Origin: Eutypella sp. D-1
Taxonomy: Eukaryota; Ascomycota; Sordariomycetes; Xylariales; Diatrypaceae
NCBI GenBank assembly: GCA_023313575.1
Contig: JAJTTP010000032.1
Location: 62,001 to 126,000, forward strand
Direction: 5' to 3'
DNA length: 64,000 bases
Shown: positions 1 to 12,200 of the stretch, piece by piece
Layout: the number at the start of each line of letters is the position of its first letter
Position numbering within the stretch: the stretch's first letter is position 1
Program-made: the position numbers and the translations under genes
Notes under the pieces: generated by a model
Databases searched by the model: none
The model's input: the letters and a program-made list of their open reading frames with translations, nothing else
What the model was told of the DNA's origin: nothing

Positions 1-1
1 C

Positions 2-262
2 AACAAAGCGACGACAGAGGAGGAGACAGGGAGACAGCAACAACGCAACGCCTGGCGCCAGCACGCAGGAGCGCAGACGGTATTCACGGCGGCGAGCGTG
101 GTGGCGGTGATGGCGGCGTGCACGGCGCTGCGGACGCACCTGTTCATCTGGACGGTGTTCTCGCCCAAGTACCTGTACAGCATGGCGTGGAGTCTGGGGA
201 TGCATCTCGGGGGCAACGTTGGGTTGGGGGGGGGTTTGTTTTGGTTGGGGTCTTTGCGGTAG
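2..262 (+). CDS. LAS21: GPI ethanolamine phosphate transferase 2 (LAS21/GPI7), C-terminal end only
   Basis: The frame is open from the window edge to a TAG at 260-262 and gives the last 86 residues of a protein whose start lies outside. It ends in hydrophobic helices around the motif HLFIWTVFSPKYLY (about 140-181), followed by MAWSLGMHL and a glycine-rich tail. That arrangement is the C-terminus of the LAS21/GPI7 (PIG-G) enzyme, which adds an ethanolamine phosphate side branch to the second mannose of GPI anchor precursors in the ER membrane. The first 25 residues are hydrophilic (Gln/Glu/Thr) and would be a loop before the last membrane segments. A GPI13-type paralogue is the main alternative. 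The catalytic domain is not in the window, so activity cannot be judged. The next gene on the same strand is SMP3, also of GPI synthesis. Confidence 0.72.
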   Translation, partial: NKATTEEETGRQQQRNAWRQHAGAQTVFTAASVVAVMAACTALRTHLFIWTVFSPKYLYSMAWSLGMHLGGNVGLGGGLFWLGSLR

Positions 263-2403
263 GGGGGATATAAGCCTACCTTACTTACCTACCTTACTTA
301 CCTACCTTACCTATATATCTACTAGGTAGTTTTAACTACCTATATAAATATTTTTTGAATCTACCTGGGATCTATCTGCCCAGGTGAATAAAAGTACATA
401 GGAAGTATGCAGGCAAAAGGGGGCTAGATGAGTTTGGGTTGGCGGACACGACATGCATGCATGCATGCATAGATAACGCTCTATTAGTGAAGTCTACTAG
501 AACAATTCTCGAAACATCCTTAGTCCGTACTAACCTTCTACTACTTCTTTTAAGTACTTACTTAACTTAGCAGGGTTGCCTGCTAACACCACCCAACGCG
601 TTCTCCTATCCCCATCCCCTATCCTACCGCGTCTCCGTTTCCTCAGTCCCTACCTAACCTACTAAGCACCTCGAGTACATAGTGCAGATATCAGATAACC
701 CTGAAGGAGGTATCCAAGAGCGCGCATCACGATGGCATTATCATCGGTGTCCTGCATCATCTGCCAAGCATAGCAGCGCTACATACCTACATAGATCCAT
801 ACAGGGCTCTTAGTAGGGTACGTGGGTACATGCCATAGGGCCAGGGCACCTATAATAACCGGAAATTATTAGGTAGTTAACTGGTGGCCAGCCATCATGT
901 GTTATGTTCCGATGCGCATCTACCGGATGCGTCTATTAGCGGGAGGGGGACTTGGAGAGAAACGTTACTTTCTTTTCGGTATTGTATGTACGTTATCATA
1001 ACGCCTAAGTACATAGATTTCCGTGTCTCGGTTCCTAAAGTTGTTGTGGGCGTTGCCCCGGTCGTGATATTGTCATGCCGGTCATTTGTCGATCCCGTCC
1101 AATAGCGGATTAACAAGTACATACATACCAGCGTGCCAGCGTACCTAAGTAGACACTGTAAATAAATTTGACCAGCTAACCCGCTAAAAAGCAAGTAACA
1201 AAACCTGTCAGTCAGCCTGCCTGTCAGCCCCCCAAGCCTTGAGGTCTTGCGATAAACTGCATCCGGCGGTACCTGAACGAATATCTTTCCAGGTCACCTA
1301 CATATAGCTCTGGAGTAGAGTTCATTCCAACTGCTGATCATCACCACCAAACAGTATATGTAGGTACATACCCAAAAAGACAGGGACGGAGCCTTAAATA
1401 GGTACCTAAGGGTATCCACCTGGGCCTGGGGGCGCGCTGTCCCGCATCACCTTAGTTATCTTCTAAGGTTACTTAATTCCCTATTTCTTATTTTAATTTG
1501 ATGCCATCAGCCAGCCAGCCAGCCAGCCAACCCAAACACCCTTGTTCTTATTCCTTGTCACCCCCCTTGTCTTTTGTCCCTCCTTCAACCTTACCATACA
1601 AGATGAATAATTAATGCCACCATCGCCGGTAAAGTCGTGCAGTCACTCCCACTTCCTCTCTCTCGGTTCTTTGATTCCTCCTCCTCCTTCTGCTTGCTGG
1701 TTTGGGCTTCTACACAATCAAATCCATCGACGATGTTACCGTTGCCGCTCCTCACTCACCCCACCATTGCTATCACCTTCATCGTCGTCGCCATCGTCAT
1801 CGCCATCGTCATTTTGGTTAAAGTTATCGTATCGCATGCCTCCTATCGCGTCTACTACTTTACTCCCCGACCAACAACCAAAACCAACCAAAACCAACCA
1901 GAACCAGCACACGCTTTCTATCCTACATACCGGGCACAACCTAATAAACAACAGAAATCATACACATCCTCCTCCTCCTAAGTCCTTAAGTGGTACTCGT
2001 TGTATGTACTAAAGTAGTTAATTTTTCCCAGCAAACCTGCGTCTTGCGTCTGTGTTTGCGTTTGCGTTTGCTCTTACGTTACGACTGCGCTGAACAAATT
2101 GCGCTTATCATCTGTGCCTGCGCCCACAGTCGCACCGATCACGTCCAGCTACACGCACTCACGCACACACGCGCGCAGCATCGAAGCGACGGGCGGGTAC
2201 ATCGTGCAGTGCCCAGTCTCTTTGTATTCAGTCTCGGGGTTCAGTCTCGATCTCCGCCGAATTCCATGGACGGAACCTCCAAAGTTGCAGCCTCAACCTC
2301 AACCTCAACGTCATCACACTCTATAATTATAATTAATAAATCTATATAGATATAGATACATATATATATATATATATATGAAATACATACCTAAGGACCA
2401 ACC
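263..2403. other. Intergenic, no gene recognised
   Basis: 2.1 kb between LAS21 and SMP3. It holds TTACTTACCTACC-type tandem tracts (about 276-315), (CATG)n at about 452-468, CCAGC repeats near 1510-1530 and Ser/Pro-coding pyrimidine-rich DNA at 1620-2000 that is open in several frames but looks like low complexity. A (TA)n tract lies at about 2360-2380, immediately upstream of the SMP3 start. Confidence 0.6.
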
Positions 2404-4043
2404 ATGTGGCGACGAACCTACCTCTTCCTGGTGATCATCCGCCTCTGGTTCGCCCTGTCGCCGAGCTACCTTCACCCCGACGAGAACTTCCAGGGTCCCG
2501 AGGTCATCGCCGGTCAGATCTTCAGTTATCCCGTGCGTCTGACCTGGGAGTTCACCAGCGAGAACCCCATACGAAGCGTCTTCCCCCTATGGCCCGTCTA
2601 TGGCCTGCCCATGCTGCTTCTGCGCTGGTTATGGATGGGCAACGGGAACGACGGCGAGATCCCCCCCGTCGTCGTCTTCTACACCCTGAGGGTCCTCATG
2701 TTCGTCTTGAGCTTCGTGCTCGAGGACTGGGCCATCCACGAGCTCGTCCAGTCTCAGCGCCACCGTCGCGTCGCCGTCCTGCTCGTCGCCTCTTCTTACG
2801 TCACCTGGACCTTTCAGACCCACACCTTCTCCAACTCTGTCGAGACCCTCGTCGTCGCCTGGAGCCTCGTCCTGATCGAGCGCATTCTCGAGACGAGACA
2901 CACCTCTTCTTCCGTCCTGGCCTCCGCCCTACTCGGAATCGTCGCCGTCTTCGGCGTCTTTAACCGCATCACCTTTCCTGCTTTTTTGCTGATTCCCGGC
3001 CTGCGCTTGATACCCCATTTCGTAAATAGGTGAGACCCTGTCTTTCCTGTCTTCAAGCGCTTCTGGTCTTGCTAATAGGTAACCACCATAGACCGTTGTC
3101 GTTGATCTCCACCGTCGCCTCCGCCTTACTCACCCTTATCGTCGCCATCACGCTCGATACCTCCTTCTACACGCCGCACTCCATCACCTGGTCCGATCTC
3201 GTCCGCCACCCCGTCATCACCCCCTGGAACAACATCCGCTACAACATCGAGCCGTCAAACCTGGCCCAGCACGGCCTCCACCCGTGGTACCAGCACCTGC
3301 TAGTCAACATCCCCATGCTCATCGGACCAGCCGCCATCCTACTCCTCACCAACCCGAAGCCCTCGCTGCGGCTGTACTCGGCTCTATCCGCCATCGGCGT
3401 ACTATCCCTCTTCCAGCACCAGGAGGCCCGATTCCTACAGCCAACAGTGCCGCTCCTACTATCATCAGTGCAGCTCCCGAAGAACCAGAAGCACACGCGG
3501 ATATGGGTAGGCGTCTGGATCGCGTTCAACGCCGTGCTAGGCCTCCTAATGGGCGTCTATCACCAGGGCGGCGTGGTGCCGACGCAGGTATTCATGAGCA
3601 CGCAGCCCGACGCGACGCAGGCGGTATGGTGGAAGACGTACATGCCGCCGATCTGGCTGCTGGACGGCAAGAACGCGGTACTACGGACACAAGACATGCC
3701 CGGTCTCGCAGGCGCCTCACTACTCACCCAACTCACCGACCTCGCGACGTGCGACGCGCCCGCCGACAGGCGCAGCAACGAGTACCTGAAAGAGCGCAAC
3801 GGAACATACCTGATCGCGCCGCGGTCCGCGACGTGGCTGGATCCGTACCTGCAGAACAAGGGGCTCGAGGGCCTGCGGTTCCGCGAGGTCTGGAGCTACA
3901 GCGCGCACCTGAACCTCGACGATCTCGACTGGGGCGGCGACGGCGTCTGGGAGACGCTGCGGCGCGTCGTCGGTCGACGCGGCATTGTCGCTTGGAGGGT
4001 TACTAAGAGCTGTGGTGATCGTCCGCGCTCGCGGATATGGTAG
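2404..4043 (+). CDS. SMP3: GPI mannosyltransferase 4 (SMP3/PIG-Z family, GT22)
   Basis: Two exons, 2404-3029 and 3092-4043, give 525 aa, about the usual length of SMP3. The 62-nt intron (GTGAGA...GCTAAT...ATAG) restores the frame across Val-Asn-Arg/Pro-Leu. The start is the first ATG, in a good context (CCAACCATG). The protein opens with a hydrophobic helix, then [10 protein letters not shown], the HPDE luminal motif (residues 24-27) typical of GT22 dolichol-phosphate-mannose dependent transferases, and [10 protein letters not shown], also conserved in the family. Several membrane helices follow, and a second conserved block [11 protein letters not shown] lies in exon 2. The family adds the fourth mannose to the GPI core in the ER, which is required in fungi before the bridging ethanolamine phosphate is added. 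Its upstream neighbour on the same strand is LAS21, which acts on the same lipid precursor. Confidence 0.9.
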
Positions 4044-5414
4044 GGGACTTGGTTTGGAAGAATAGAATAAATAATTCAATGAATAAATGAGTTATGAACA
4101 ACGAGAGAAAGGAGGGAGGGAGGGGGAGGGAGCTATGTCTCGATTATGACCAGTGACTGCCTAGTCAGCCAACACAACCCGCCCGTCCCGTCTAACACGC
4201 ATATGTAGATATCCCGGTTATTCGGCAGTATACACAGCCACAGCGCCGTCAGCACTACCCAACCACCTAAACTAGAGATCCGGCTCACGCAATGATATCA
4301 AACCGTATAGGTGTGTATATATATGTATGGTGGGGCTGATCCGTGGCTGCGTGGATTCCATCTCCATCTACTACGTAAGCAAGGTGAGTGAGTATAAGTC
4401 CAGTATGCGTGTATAAATCCTCCAACCGTGTGCGTGCCGTGACGATCCAAGCCAAGGAGAGGGGCGGAGTCCCATCCGCACGGTTCCCAGATCGACATTT
4501 AAGCTACGTACGTAGAGCGTAGCTAAGCTTTCCGGGGGGGCCAGCGGGTCTCGAGGGGGCCCGTTGAGCAGGGCCGACACCTGGCCCGGACTTACAATTG
4601 TAAACCCAACATACCTAAGTAGTTACAAATTGGATATGTAAGCCCTAGCTAGAACAAGTAACTACATAAAGCTACCTAGGTAAGTAATCACGAAAAACCG
4701 CTGCCTGGGCCTAACTACCTAGGGACTCTATAACTAAGTAGTCATGCGCCAGGCATCTCACACATCTTGAACTCCCAGTCCTAGCGGCCGCTCCCGTAAC
4801 CTACCTCCCGGGAACCGAGACGGTTTTAACGAGGTTCTCCCACCTAATAAACCCTCCAGAGATGCTGGAGTGGCAGGCATCCACATAGTATAAATAGGGC
4901 CCGACGGCTGCTGGCTGAAGCCATGGATAGATTGGGGCTTTCGAAACTCGATCCTTCGCGTTGGTAAACCCCCCCTGGATGTCTAACTAGTAGGAATAGC
5001 AGTAGCAGTAATAAGAGGAGGAGAAGGAGGAGGCTAGCTGAGGTGGCTCGGAAATTGCGCTTACTACATATGTATGTAGGTATGTAAGTGAGTGGGTTGA
5101 GGACGGAGGAAGGCAGGGTGGGCTATGTATGTATGTGCGCAGTATTGGCTGTCTTCGATCCACGGAACAGAATACACGAACAGATCAGATCAGATATATA
5201 AAAGGGGGCACCCGTCAACGCCAAGCCGGGCCATGACGTCCCCAGTGCAGCCCTACATAGATCTCGACCCTTGCATAGAAAAAAAAATAGAAAAATAAAT
5301 ACGTAAAAGGGGCGAAAAAGGGCAAGTCGAGAAGACCACGGATACCAAAATCCGAAAATTCCAATCCCTACCCATACCTCCCTACCATACCCAGCGATCC
5401 ATCCCGCACTTACG
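4044..5414. other. Intergenic, no gene recognised
   Basis: 1.4 kb between SMP3 and the carboxylesterase. It contains repeated ACCTAAGTAG/CTACCTAGGTA motifs at about 4610-4740 (a perfect TACCTAGGTA palindrome at 4673-4682) and GTATGTAGGTATGTAAG tracts around 5070. Short antisense ORFs here look like chance. Confidence 0.55.
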
Positions 5415-7438
5415 ATGCAACCGCCCGTCTGGGCAACGGCCCTACTCCTGGGCCTAGTGGACGCGAAGATCATCCAGCTCCCCGGCGGAGGGGTGTCGGT
5501 GCACGGGGGTACGTGCACGGCCGGGGAAGTGGAAGAAGTGGATTCCTTCTTCTCGATCCCGTACGCGGAACCGCCCGTCGGCGCGCTGCGGTGGGCGGCG
5601 CCGCGGCCGTGGTCTGCCTCTAGATACAGTGATAGCGGCGGCGGTGGCAGTGGTGGTGGTGGTAACGGTGTCGTTATCAATGCCACGGTTCCGGCGCCCG
5701 CTTGTATCCAGTTCGGGACTGAGTTCGCGGAGGCGGGGCCGCAGAGCGAGGACTGGTAAGCTGAGCCAAGACCTCCCCCGCACCCCTTCCCCTGGCCTCG
5801 TTCCAAGACCGGACCGAGCCGGCTTGGTTAGGTACCTAAGCACTCCCGTGCACAGCTACATTCACAGTGCGTCAGCTAACACAAACAACGCAGCTTATAC
5901 CTCAACATCTGGGCGCCAGCTCACGCGGACCCATCATCAGGGCTGCCGGTCAAGGTGTGGGTGTACGGGGGCAGCAACGAGGGGGGCGGGGTGTCGAACC
6001 CGACGTACGACGGGTGCGGCGCGGCGGTGGATTCGGTGGTGGTGTCGCTGAACTACCGCCTCGGTCCCCTGGGATACCTCGCGTTGACGGATCTCGGGCT
6101 TGCGGGGAACTACGGCATCCGGGATCTGCTGCTCGGGTTGGAGTGGGTGCAGAGGAATATCCGGAGTTTCGGGGGTGATCCTGTTGGTTTTCCCTATCCC
6201 TAATTCCATCCCTTTCCCCCCTTTTCGTTTCGTTCCGTTTCTACAATTTCAGGCAGTGGTGCAGACATGAGACTAACGGCGTTCACGCACGAAAAAGACA
6301 AAGGTGCTCCTGTTCGGCGAGTCGGCGGGCGCCACCAACACGTTCGCCCTCGCCTCGCTGCCCGGGGCGCCGAAGCTGATGCGGGCCGCGGCCATGGAGT
6401 CCGGGGGCGGGCGGGACCTAGCGACGGTGGCCGCCGCGCAGACGTTCCAGAAGATCTTCCTGCATAACCTGAACTGCAGCACGCCGGACGTACGTATACC
6501 ACCTACCTCCCTACCTATTTTTTGTCACTTTTCCTTTTTTCGAGTATCGGCTTACCCGGACGGTTGAACCGCAGCATCTGGCCTGCCTCCGCGCAGCGAC
6601 CCCAGCACAGCTACAAGCAGCGCACGCAGCGTTGCCCGGCGGAGCGGTCCTCGGGACGTCGTCGGCGCTGAATTACAACGGGTCGCGGAGCGCATGGGGG
6701 CCGCTGGTAGACGGGGCGGTGATCCCGACGAATCCGCGGGCGGCGGGGGTCAAGGTGCCGGCGATCCTAGGGTCGAACGCGAACGAGGGCGCGCTATTCG
6801 TGCTGGGCACGTACGGGGCGGCAGCAACGTCGCTGGGGCGGGCAGATTACGACGTCTTTCTTACGACAAACTTCGGCCCGCAGCTCGCGCACCGCGTCAA
6901 CGAAACCTACCCGCTCGCCGCGTTCAACGGCTCCGTGGCCGCTGCGATGTCGACCGTCGTCACGGCGGCGTCGTATGAGTGTCCGGCGCACCGGGGGCTT
7001 CTGGGCGCAGCCAGCAATCGCAAGGACGGTGGCGGCGTGCCGGTATGGACGTACCGGTTCGCGCACGCGCCGACGTGCGCGTGGTACCAGGCGATACCGG
7101 CGGAGTACGTCGGGGTGCTAGGGGCGACGCACACGGCCGAGATCCCGTTCGTGTTCAACATGACGCGGAACCTGCCGCCGCCGGACGGGGCGTGCGCGTT
7201 CTCGGAGGCGGAAGTGGGCCTCGCGCGCGCCATGAGCCGCGCCTGGACGAACATGGCGGAGTTCGGGACGCCAGGCGGCGGCGACAACGCCGCGTGGCCC
7301 GCCTGGACCCCGGACCGTAGCCTCGGCGTGGTTTTCGGGAGTGTGCCGAACGCTACTGTCGTTGACTATAAGGCCTGTGAATTCTGGGACCGGATTAATG
7401 AGGCCATGAATGAGTATGCGGGGAAGTTAACGTTATAA
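5415..7438 (+). CDS. Secreted type-B carboxylesterase
   Basis: Four exons, 5415-5755, 5894-6182, 6298-6489 and 6575-7438, give 561 aa, normal for the alpha/beta-hydrolase type-B carboxylesterase/lipase family. The splices restore family motifs: intron 1 rebuilds QSEDCLYLNIW and intron 2 rebuilds [16 protein letters not shown] (branch site CTAAC at about 6271). The catalytic triad is visible: Ser219 in GESAGA, Glu345 in SNANEG and His460 in [11 protein letters not shown] short N-terminal hydrophobic stretch ([15 protein letters not shown]) fits a signal peptide. A glycine-rich insert lies near residues 76-86. Members hydrolyse carboxylic esters; the substrate cannot be read from the sequence. 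The gene stands alone and is followed on the same strand by an unrelated SGNH hydrolase. Confidence 0.88.
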
Positions 7439-7985
7439 GTAGATTAATAAGAGGAAAGATAGAGATGGATATGGCAGTTCGGAAGGCTAGTAGTAATATA
7501 ATGAGTTCAACTGCGCTTGCAATGACGAAATTGTAACTCATTGAAAGTCGGATGCAAAATGGCCATCTTATCCCTAACATGCATAGATGGTGAATGCAAG
7601 ATCGAAAATTCAAAATTGTCTCCATCAACGTTTACGTCAAACAAGGAAATATATTAACTGCCGAGGACGCTGGAGACACCGCGTCGCTGATTGGCCAAGG
7701 TCGGCTGTTAACTGAGGGCCGGGGCCGACATAACTCTAGAGCTTCAATTAGACCACAACCAAACCAACCAAGAGCTTCTTCACTAATTCAACGGTAGGAG
7801 ATATTCTATTGATGGAGAGAGCATAGGTTTATAATAGCCGGCTAAACTCTTTCCAAATCTTACATCCTCGGTGTCAACCAGTGATACTATCGACTCCAGC
7901 GTATCAGGTATACGAACAGCACACACCCCCGCCTACATCCCATTAGCCTCGTGCATAACATCATCACATCAAAGTCCAGATTAGT
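7439..7985. other. Intergenic, no gene recognised
   Basis: About 550 bp between two esterase-type genes on the same strand. It would hold the 3' UTR of the carboxylesterase and the promoter of the SGNH hydrolase. No repeat or clear regulatory site is seen. Confidence 0.5.
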
Positions 7986-8834
7986 ATGCCTTTCCACATA
8001 GCACAAATCGGCTCGTCCTTCGCAGCAGGCCCGGGGATCCCACCGGTCGCAGACGCACGTGCCCGACGGTCAGGCGCAAACTTCGCAAGTCTAGTACGGC
8101 AACGGCTCGCCGAATCACGGGGCCGCGACACGGTGCAGCTAACAGACCTCTCGGTCTCCGGCGCCACACTCCCACAACTCGAGTCCGAGCCCCAAGTCCC
8201 CCACGACGGCCGGGGCGTATTCCCGGCGCAGATCCCGCAGATCCCACAGGACGCCGACGCCGTGCTCGTGCTGGGCGGGGGCAACGACATCGGGTACATC
8301 GGGGGTCTATTCGAGGATACGTTACGCGGTCGGGGGATCCTCGGAGGCGCGCTGGCGTTCGTGCTCGGCGGCTCCGGTGCCCCCGCCGCAGACCCCGATA
8401 GTACGACGGAGTCGGCGCTCGCGGCGCGGTACGGGGCCGTGCTGGACGCGGTGCATGCGCGGGCGCCGGGGGCGCGGGTGGTAGTAGTAGAGTACGTGCG
8501 GATGTTCGGGCCAGACGCGTCGGCGTCTTCGACGGAGTTCAGCGCGGAGCGCGTGGCGCGGCATCGGGAGGTCGGGATGAAGCTGTTGCGAGCGACGCGG
8601 GGGGCGGCGTCGGCGGAGGAGCGGAAGGGGTGGTGCGAGCTGGTGCGCGTGGACGAGACGAGCGCGGCGCATGGGCTTGGGTCGAAGGATCCTTGGGTCA
8701 ATGGGTTTAGTTGGGGTATGTTCCGTGCCGGGTGTGCGTTTCATCCCAATGCCGAGGGTATGAAGGGCGTTGCTGAGCTGGTGTTTCGGAAGTTTGAGGA
8801 GTTGGGCTTCGCGAAGCCCCCCGCGAAGTTGTGA
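7986..8834 (+). CDS. SGNH/GDSL-type hydrolase (putative esterase/lipase)
   Basis: Intronless, 282 aa. The SGNH blocks are in order: block I as IGSSFAAGPGI near the N-terminus (residues 8-18, nucleophile Ser in GSSF), block II Gly in LSVSGATLP, block III as LGGGNDIGYIG (about residues 97-107, oxyanion-hole Asn) and block V as HPNAEGM near residue 256 (catalytic Asp-x-x-His replaced by a His-only pattern). There is no signal peptide, since the conserved block begins at residue 8, so a cytoplasmic or non-classical location is likely. Such proteins hydrolyse esters or acyl groups from lipids and carbohydrates; the natural substrate is not predictable. The start is the only ATG that leaves block I intact. 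Confidence 0.85.
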   Translation: MPFHIAQIGSSFAAGPGIPPVADARARRSGANFASLVRQRLAESRGRDTVQLTDLSVSGATLPQLESEPQVPHDGRGVFPAQIPQIPQDADAVLVLGGGNDIGYIGGLFEDTLRGRGILGGALAFVLGGSGAPAADPDSTTESALAARYGAVLDAVHARAPGARVVVVEYVRMFGPDASASSTEFSAERVARHREVGMKLLRATRGAASAEERKGWCELVRVDETSAAHGLGSKDPWVNGFSWGMFRAGCAFHPNAEGMKGVAELVFRKFEELGFAKPPAKL

Positions 8835-9245
8835 GGGGAGAGTGGGAGGATGAGGTTGGGCGTGGAATGTGATGCTCGTCGCTTGTCTATCTACTCTAAG
8901 TATTTGCACATTGGCCCAATCGCCTACCGCAGTTTGTGTGTACAGTGAATCGAACCCATCATAAACGGTAATTAATTACATAGTACATAGCTCGGGCACT
9001 CGAAGCTGGGTATTGAAAAATAACATCATTTCATATCTACTAGAAAAGCGTAAATGCGCCGCCAATGCCTCGGCCGCTTCTCCATCGTGCAAAAGTCTCG
9101 TCGGATAGCAACATCAAGCGAAGCCTGAGGACCTAGACTAAACTACATAAACCATAATAAGTCCAATCAATCAATCAATCCTCGTCCTTGGAACTCATTC
9201 CAAATTGCAGTCATCCCCGCCATCCCTTCCCCCTTCCTCCCCTCT
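8835..9245. other. Convergent intergenic, no gene recognised
   Basis: About 410 bp between the 3' ends of the SGNH hydrolase and the HEAT-repeat gene. It contains an (AATC)n stretch at 9165-9180. No gene is seen. Confidence 0.5.
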
Positions 9246-12200
9246 TCAACTCCCAAAATCCATCTTAAGCGCAATACTAGGCTGCCCCGTCCCAGCCCCA
9301 CCCCCAGCATCAGCAGCGCCAGCATTCTGGCGCCCAGAACGAATAACCTCCTCCATGAAGGCCTTCTGGCCCTCATTCATATTGGCGACGACGGCGCGGA
9401 AGGCGATCTGGTCCGCGGAGGCGAGCTCGAGGAGGCGGGCGCTCGTCTCGCGGTAGACGGTGCTGCCCTCGCTAGCGGCGCGGGAGAGGAGCGCGGGGGC
9501 TATGACTGACATTGCGATTTGTCTCTGCGTCGTCGTCGTTGTCTCGTTCCCACCACCGCCGATGGCTACGCCCGCCGCTACGTATTGCGTGAGCGTGTTG
9601 GCTATCAGTCCGCGCGCGCGCTCCGGGTCCTCGGGTTCCGTGTCCGAGACGAAGGCAATGAGTCGCGGTAGGAGGTAGCGCGCTATGGAGTGGTCTGCGG
9701 GCGTGGGCGCGGGCTGCAGGAGCAGGGACTTGATGCAGTTGGCGGCAATCTTGGCAGTCTAGACAGACAGACGTATTAGCACTGGGAAGGACATGTTGGG
9801 CGGGGAGGGGAAGGGGGGGGGGCCAGGCTAGGTGTTGAGCAGGTAGGTAGGTAGGTAGTTGCTGAAACTTGGAGACTTACCATGCGGTCGCTCAGACAAT
9901 CCAGGGCCTCGTCAAGGAACCTCGAAACGAGGGGGTCGGTGGCAGGGAGGCGGTTGGCGCTGCCGGCCGTGAAGAGGATAGTGATAGCGAGGAGACAATT
10001 CTTGACGCACTGCAGCGAAGACGGCGCCTCGCGCTTCTGGGCATGGACATAAATACTAAGGAAGCGGCGGAGACAGCCCTGGACCTGGCCATCAGTAGCC
10101 AGGGGGGGCTTGGCGCTGCTCCCGGCGCCCTTCTGGAGGGGGGCGGGCAGGGCGGCGACGAAGCGCTTGAACATGGGCAGGGCCTGGGGCACGATGACGT
10201 CCTGGCAGGGGGCGCCGGGGGTGGCGAGGATGGTGGCGAAGACGTGGATGATGCAGGCGTGCAGGTCGGTCTTGATGATAGCGGGAAACACCTCGGCGGC
10301 GTCGACGATGGCGTTGAGGCTCGTGCGGATGAGCAGCACGGCCTCCTCGGTCAGCTGGTGGCGGACGGGCTGGTTCGCTTCGGTGAGGTTGGGCAATAGC
10401 CCGGAAAGCACGAGCACGATGATCCGCGTGAGTTCGAAGAGCTGCTCGATGTCCTCGGACAGGTCGCCCTCCTCAGCCTGCTCCTTCTTGCGAGCGGACG
10501 GGTGCGCCACGCAGAGGGCGCGGGCAATCTCGACGATGACGCCTTGGACGTCGAGGCCCTCCGTCAGCACGAGACGGTCGAGCAGGTCCATCGTCTCGGA
10601 GAAGATCGCCTCGCGGTAGATGGCGTGGCCCGAGACGCTCGGGTGGAGGATCTTCTTAAGAGCCTGCAGGATCTCGAGCGTCTGCTCCTGCGTCGCCAGC
10701 GAATCCGTCTGCCCGGGCCGCGTGGCGAGCGCCTCGAAGGCGATGCCGAAGAGCACGAAGAAGAAGGCCACCGGCTCGTCGCGGTAGTTGATGTCGGCGC
10801 CCTTGCCCTGCCCGCTGGTGGACGGCGCCCCGGTCTCCTTGCCGTCCAGCGCATCGAAGACGAATTCGCTGTCCTGCTCGATGAGGCTCGCGATGGCGTC
10901 GACAAGTTTCAACCAGGACTCTTGGTAGAACCTGAGCAGCGTCTCGCGATTGAGGGCAGAGTAGATGGTGTCGAGACTGCCCGACATGGAGGGGGGTCCC
11001 AGCGTCATGGAGATGTCGGGCTCGAATCGCAGACGGGCGAACTCTCGCAAGGACGCCAGCCACAGGGGCGTCAAGGTGCCGATATGGGGCTTGAGAACAT
11101 CGAGGAGGTACTTCTGCTCGGAGCTAGCCACCTGGAGATCCGCCCAGGCCGAGAAGACCGACATCTTCACCATGACCTGTGCGTTCGAGCTCAGACCCTG
11201 GAGGTCGCCAATGCCAGCGTTCTCCGCCTCGGAAGAGAAGTTCTCCAGGGCCGTGACCAGCGTCTTCAGGATACGGCCCATGCGGTCCACATCGGTGACG
11301 ATGCCTGTGGATATGAAAGCGGCGCAGACGTTGACGGCCTCCGAAGCCAGCTCCGGCGACGAGTCGGCGGCGAACGCCGGGGTCAGGGCCGAGCCGATCT
11401 GGGCCTGGTACTGCTCGAGAAGCATAGCCTCCTCGAAATCGGGATCCGGGGTCTTGCCGAACATCTTCAGCACAGCCCCTATAATCTTGAGACCCCAGAT
11501 CCTCGACTCGAGCACGCTCGAAGTCGAGGCGGAGAACGCCATGCGAACAACGTCGGCGATCTTGCCCTGCAGCGCCACTTGCGCCGGCGACTCGCCGTTG
11601 GTGGCGACGTCCTTGCCGATCAGGAGGAAGATGTCGTGGAGACAGCTCATCGCGAACGTCCGGACCTGCCAGCGCAGAGGTTCCGCGTCGGAGCTCGAGG
11701 GCTCCTTCTCGTCCTTCGCAGCGCCGCTAGCGGCAGCGAAACCGGCGACCTCCTCGTCCTGCAGATCTATCGCAGGACCGGATTTGGTCTCGGTAGGGTG
11801 CACCACTTCCACCGCTTTCGGCCGGGTCATCTTGAGGACGTTCTGGAAGCGCAGCAGCCACGCGCCGGTATCCGCCAGCGAGGTCTGCCGGACCCAGTTC
11901 CGGATGAGGTTACGGATTCCGTCGTGCTGGGGTGAGACATCCAGCACGAGCCAGAGCTGATCCTCGAATCCCGGGTCCGCGGCCGCGAGGACGTCGTACG
12001 AGTTCCTCTTCATGAGGTTGTAGAGGCCGTCGACCGCTACGTCGCGCACGACGTGGTTCTCCGAGTTCAGGTACTTCTGTAGCGTCTTGACATAGTCGGC
12101 AAAGACCAGGTGGCCGGGGGCGTAGAGGGATAAATGCTCCAAGCAAGCCAGGCCCGCCCGCTGCACCAGGATATCCTCCTCGTTCTGCAGCTGCGCGATC

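Noticed and set aside
1614..2012. Overlapping plus-strand frames with a hydrophobic Ile/Val stretch
   Set aside because: The hydrophobic part comes from an ATCGTC-type simple repeat and the rest is Ser/Pro/Gln low complexity in a pyrimidine-rich tract; no splice or motif support.
5123..5806. 227-codon minus-strand frame
   Set aside because: It overlaps exon 1 and the promoter of the carboxylesterase and has no recognisable domain.
8945..8990. B-box-like GGTTCGATTC on the minus strand, possible tRNA
   Set aside because: The T stem does not pair and no A box or acceptor stem fits.
10502..11935. A 477-codon plus-strand open frame (with neighbouring overlapping frames) antisense to the HEAT-repeat gene
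   Set aside because: It lies wholly inside the LAA1 exon, its composition is that of a GC-rich antisense shadow (Arg/Gly/Glu/His), and it has no motif.
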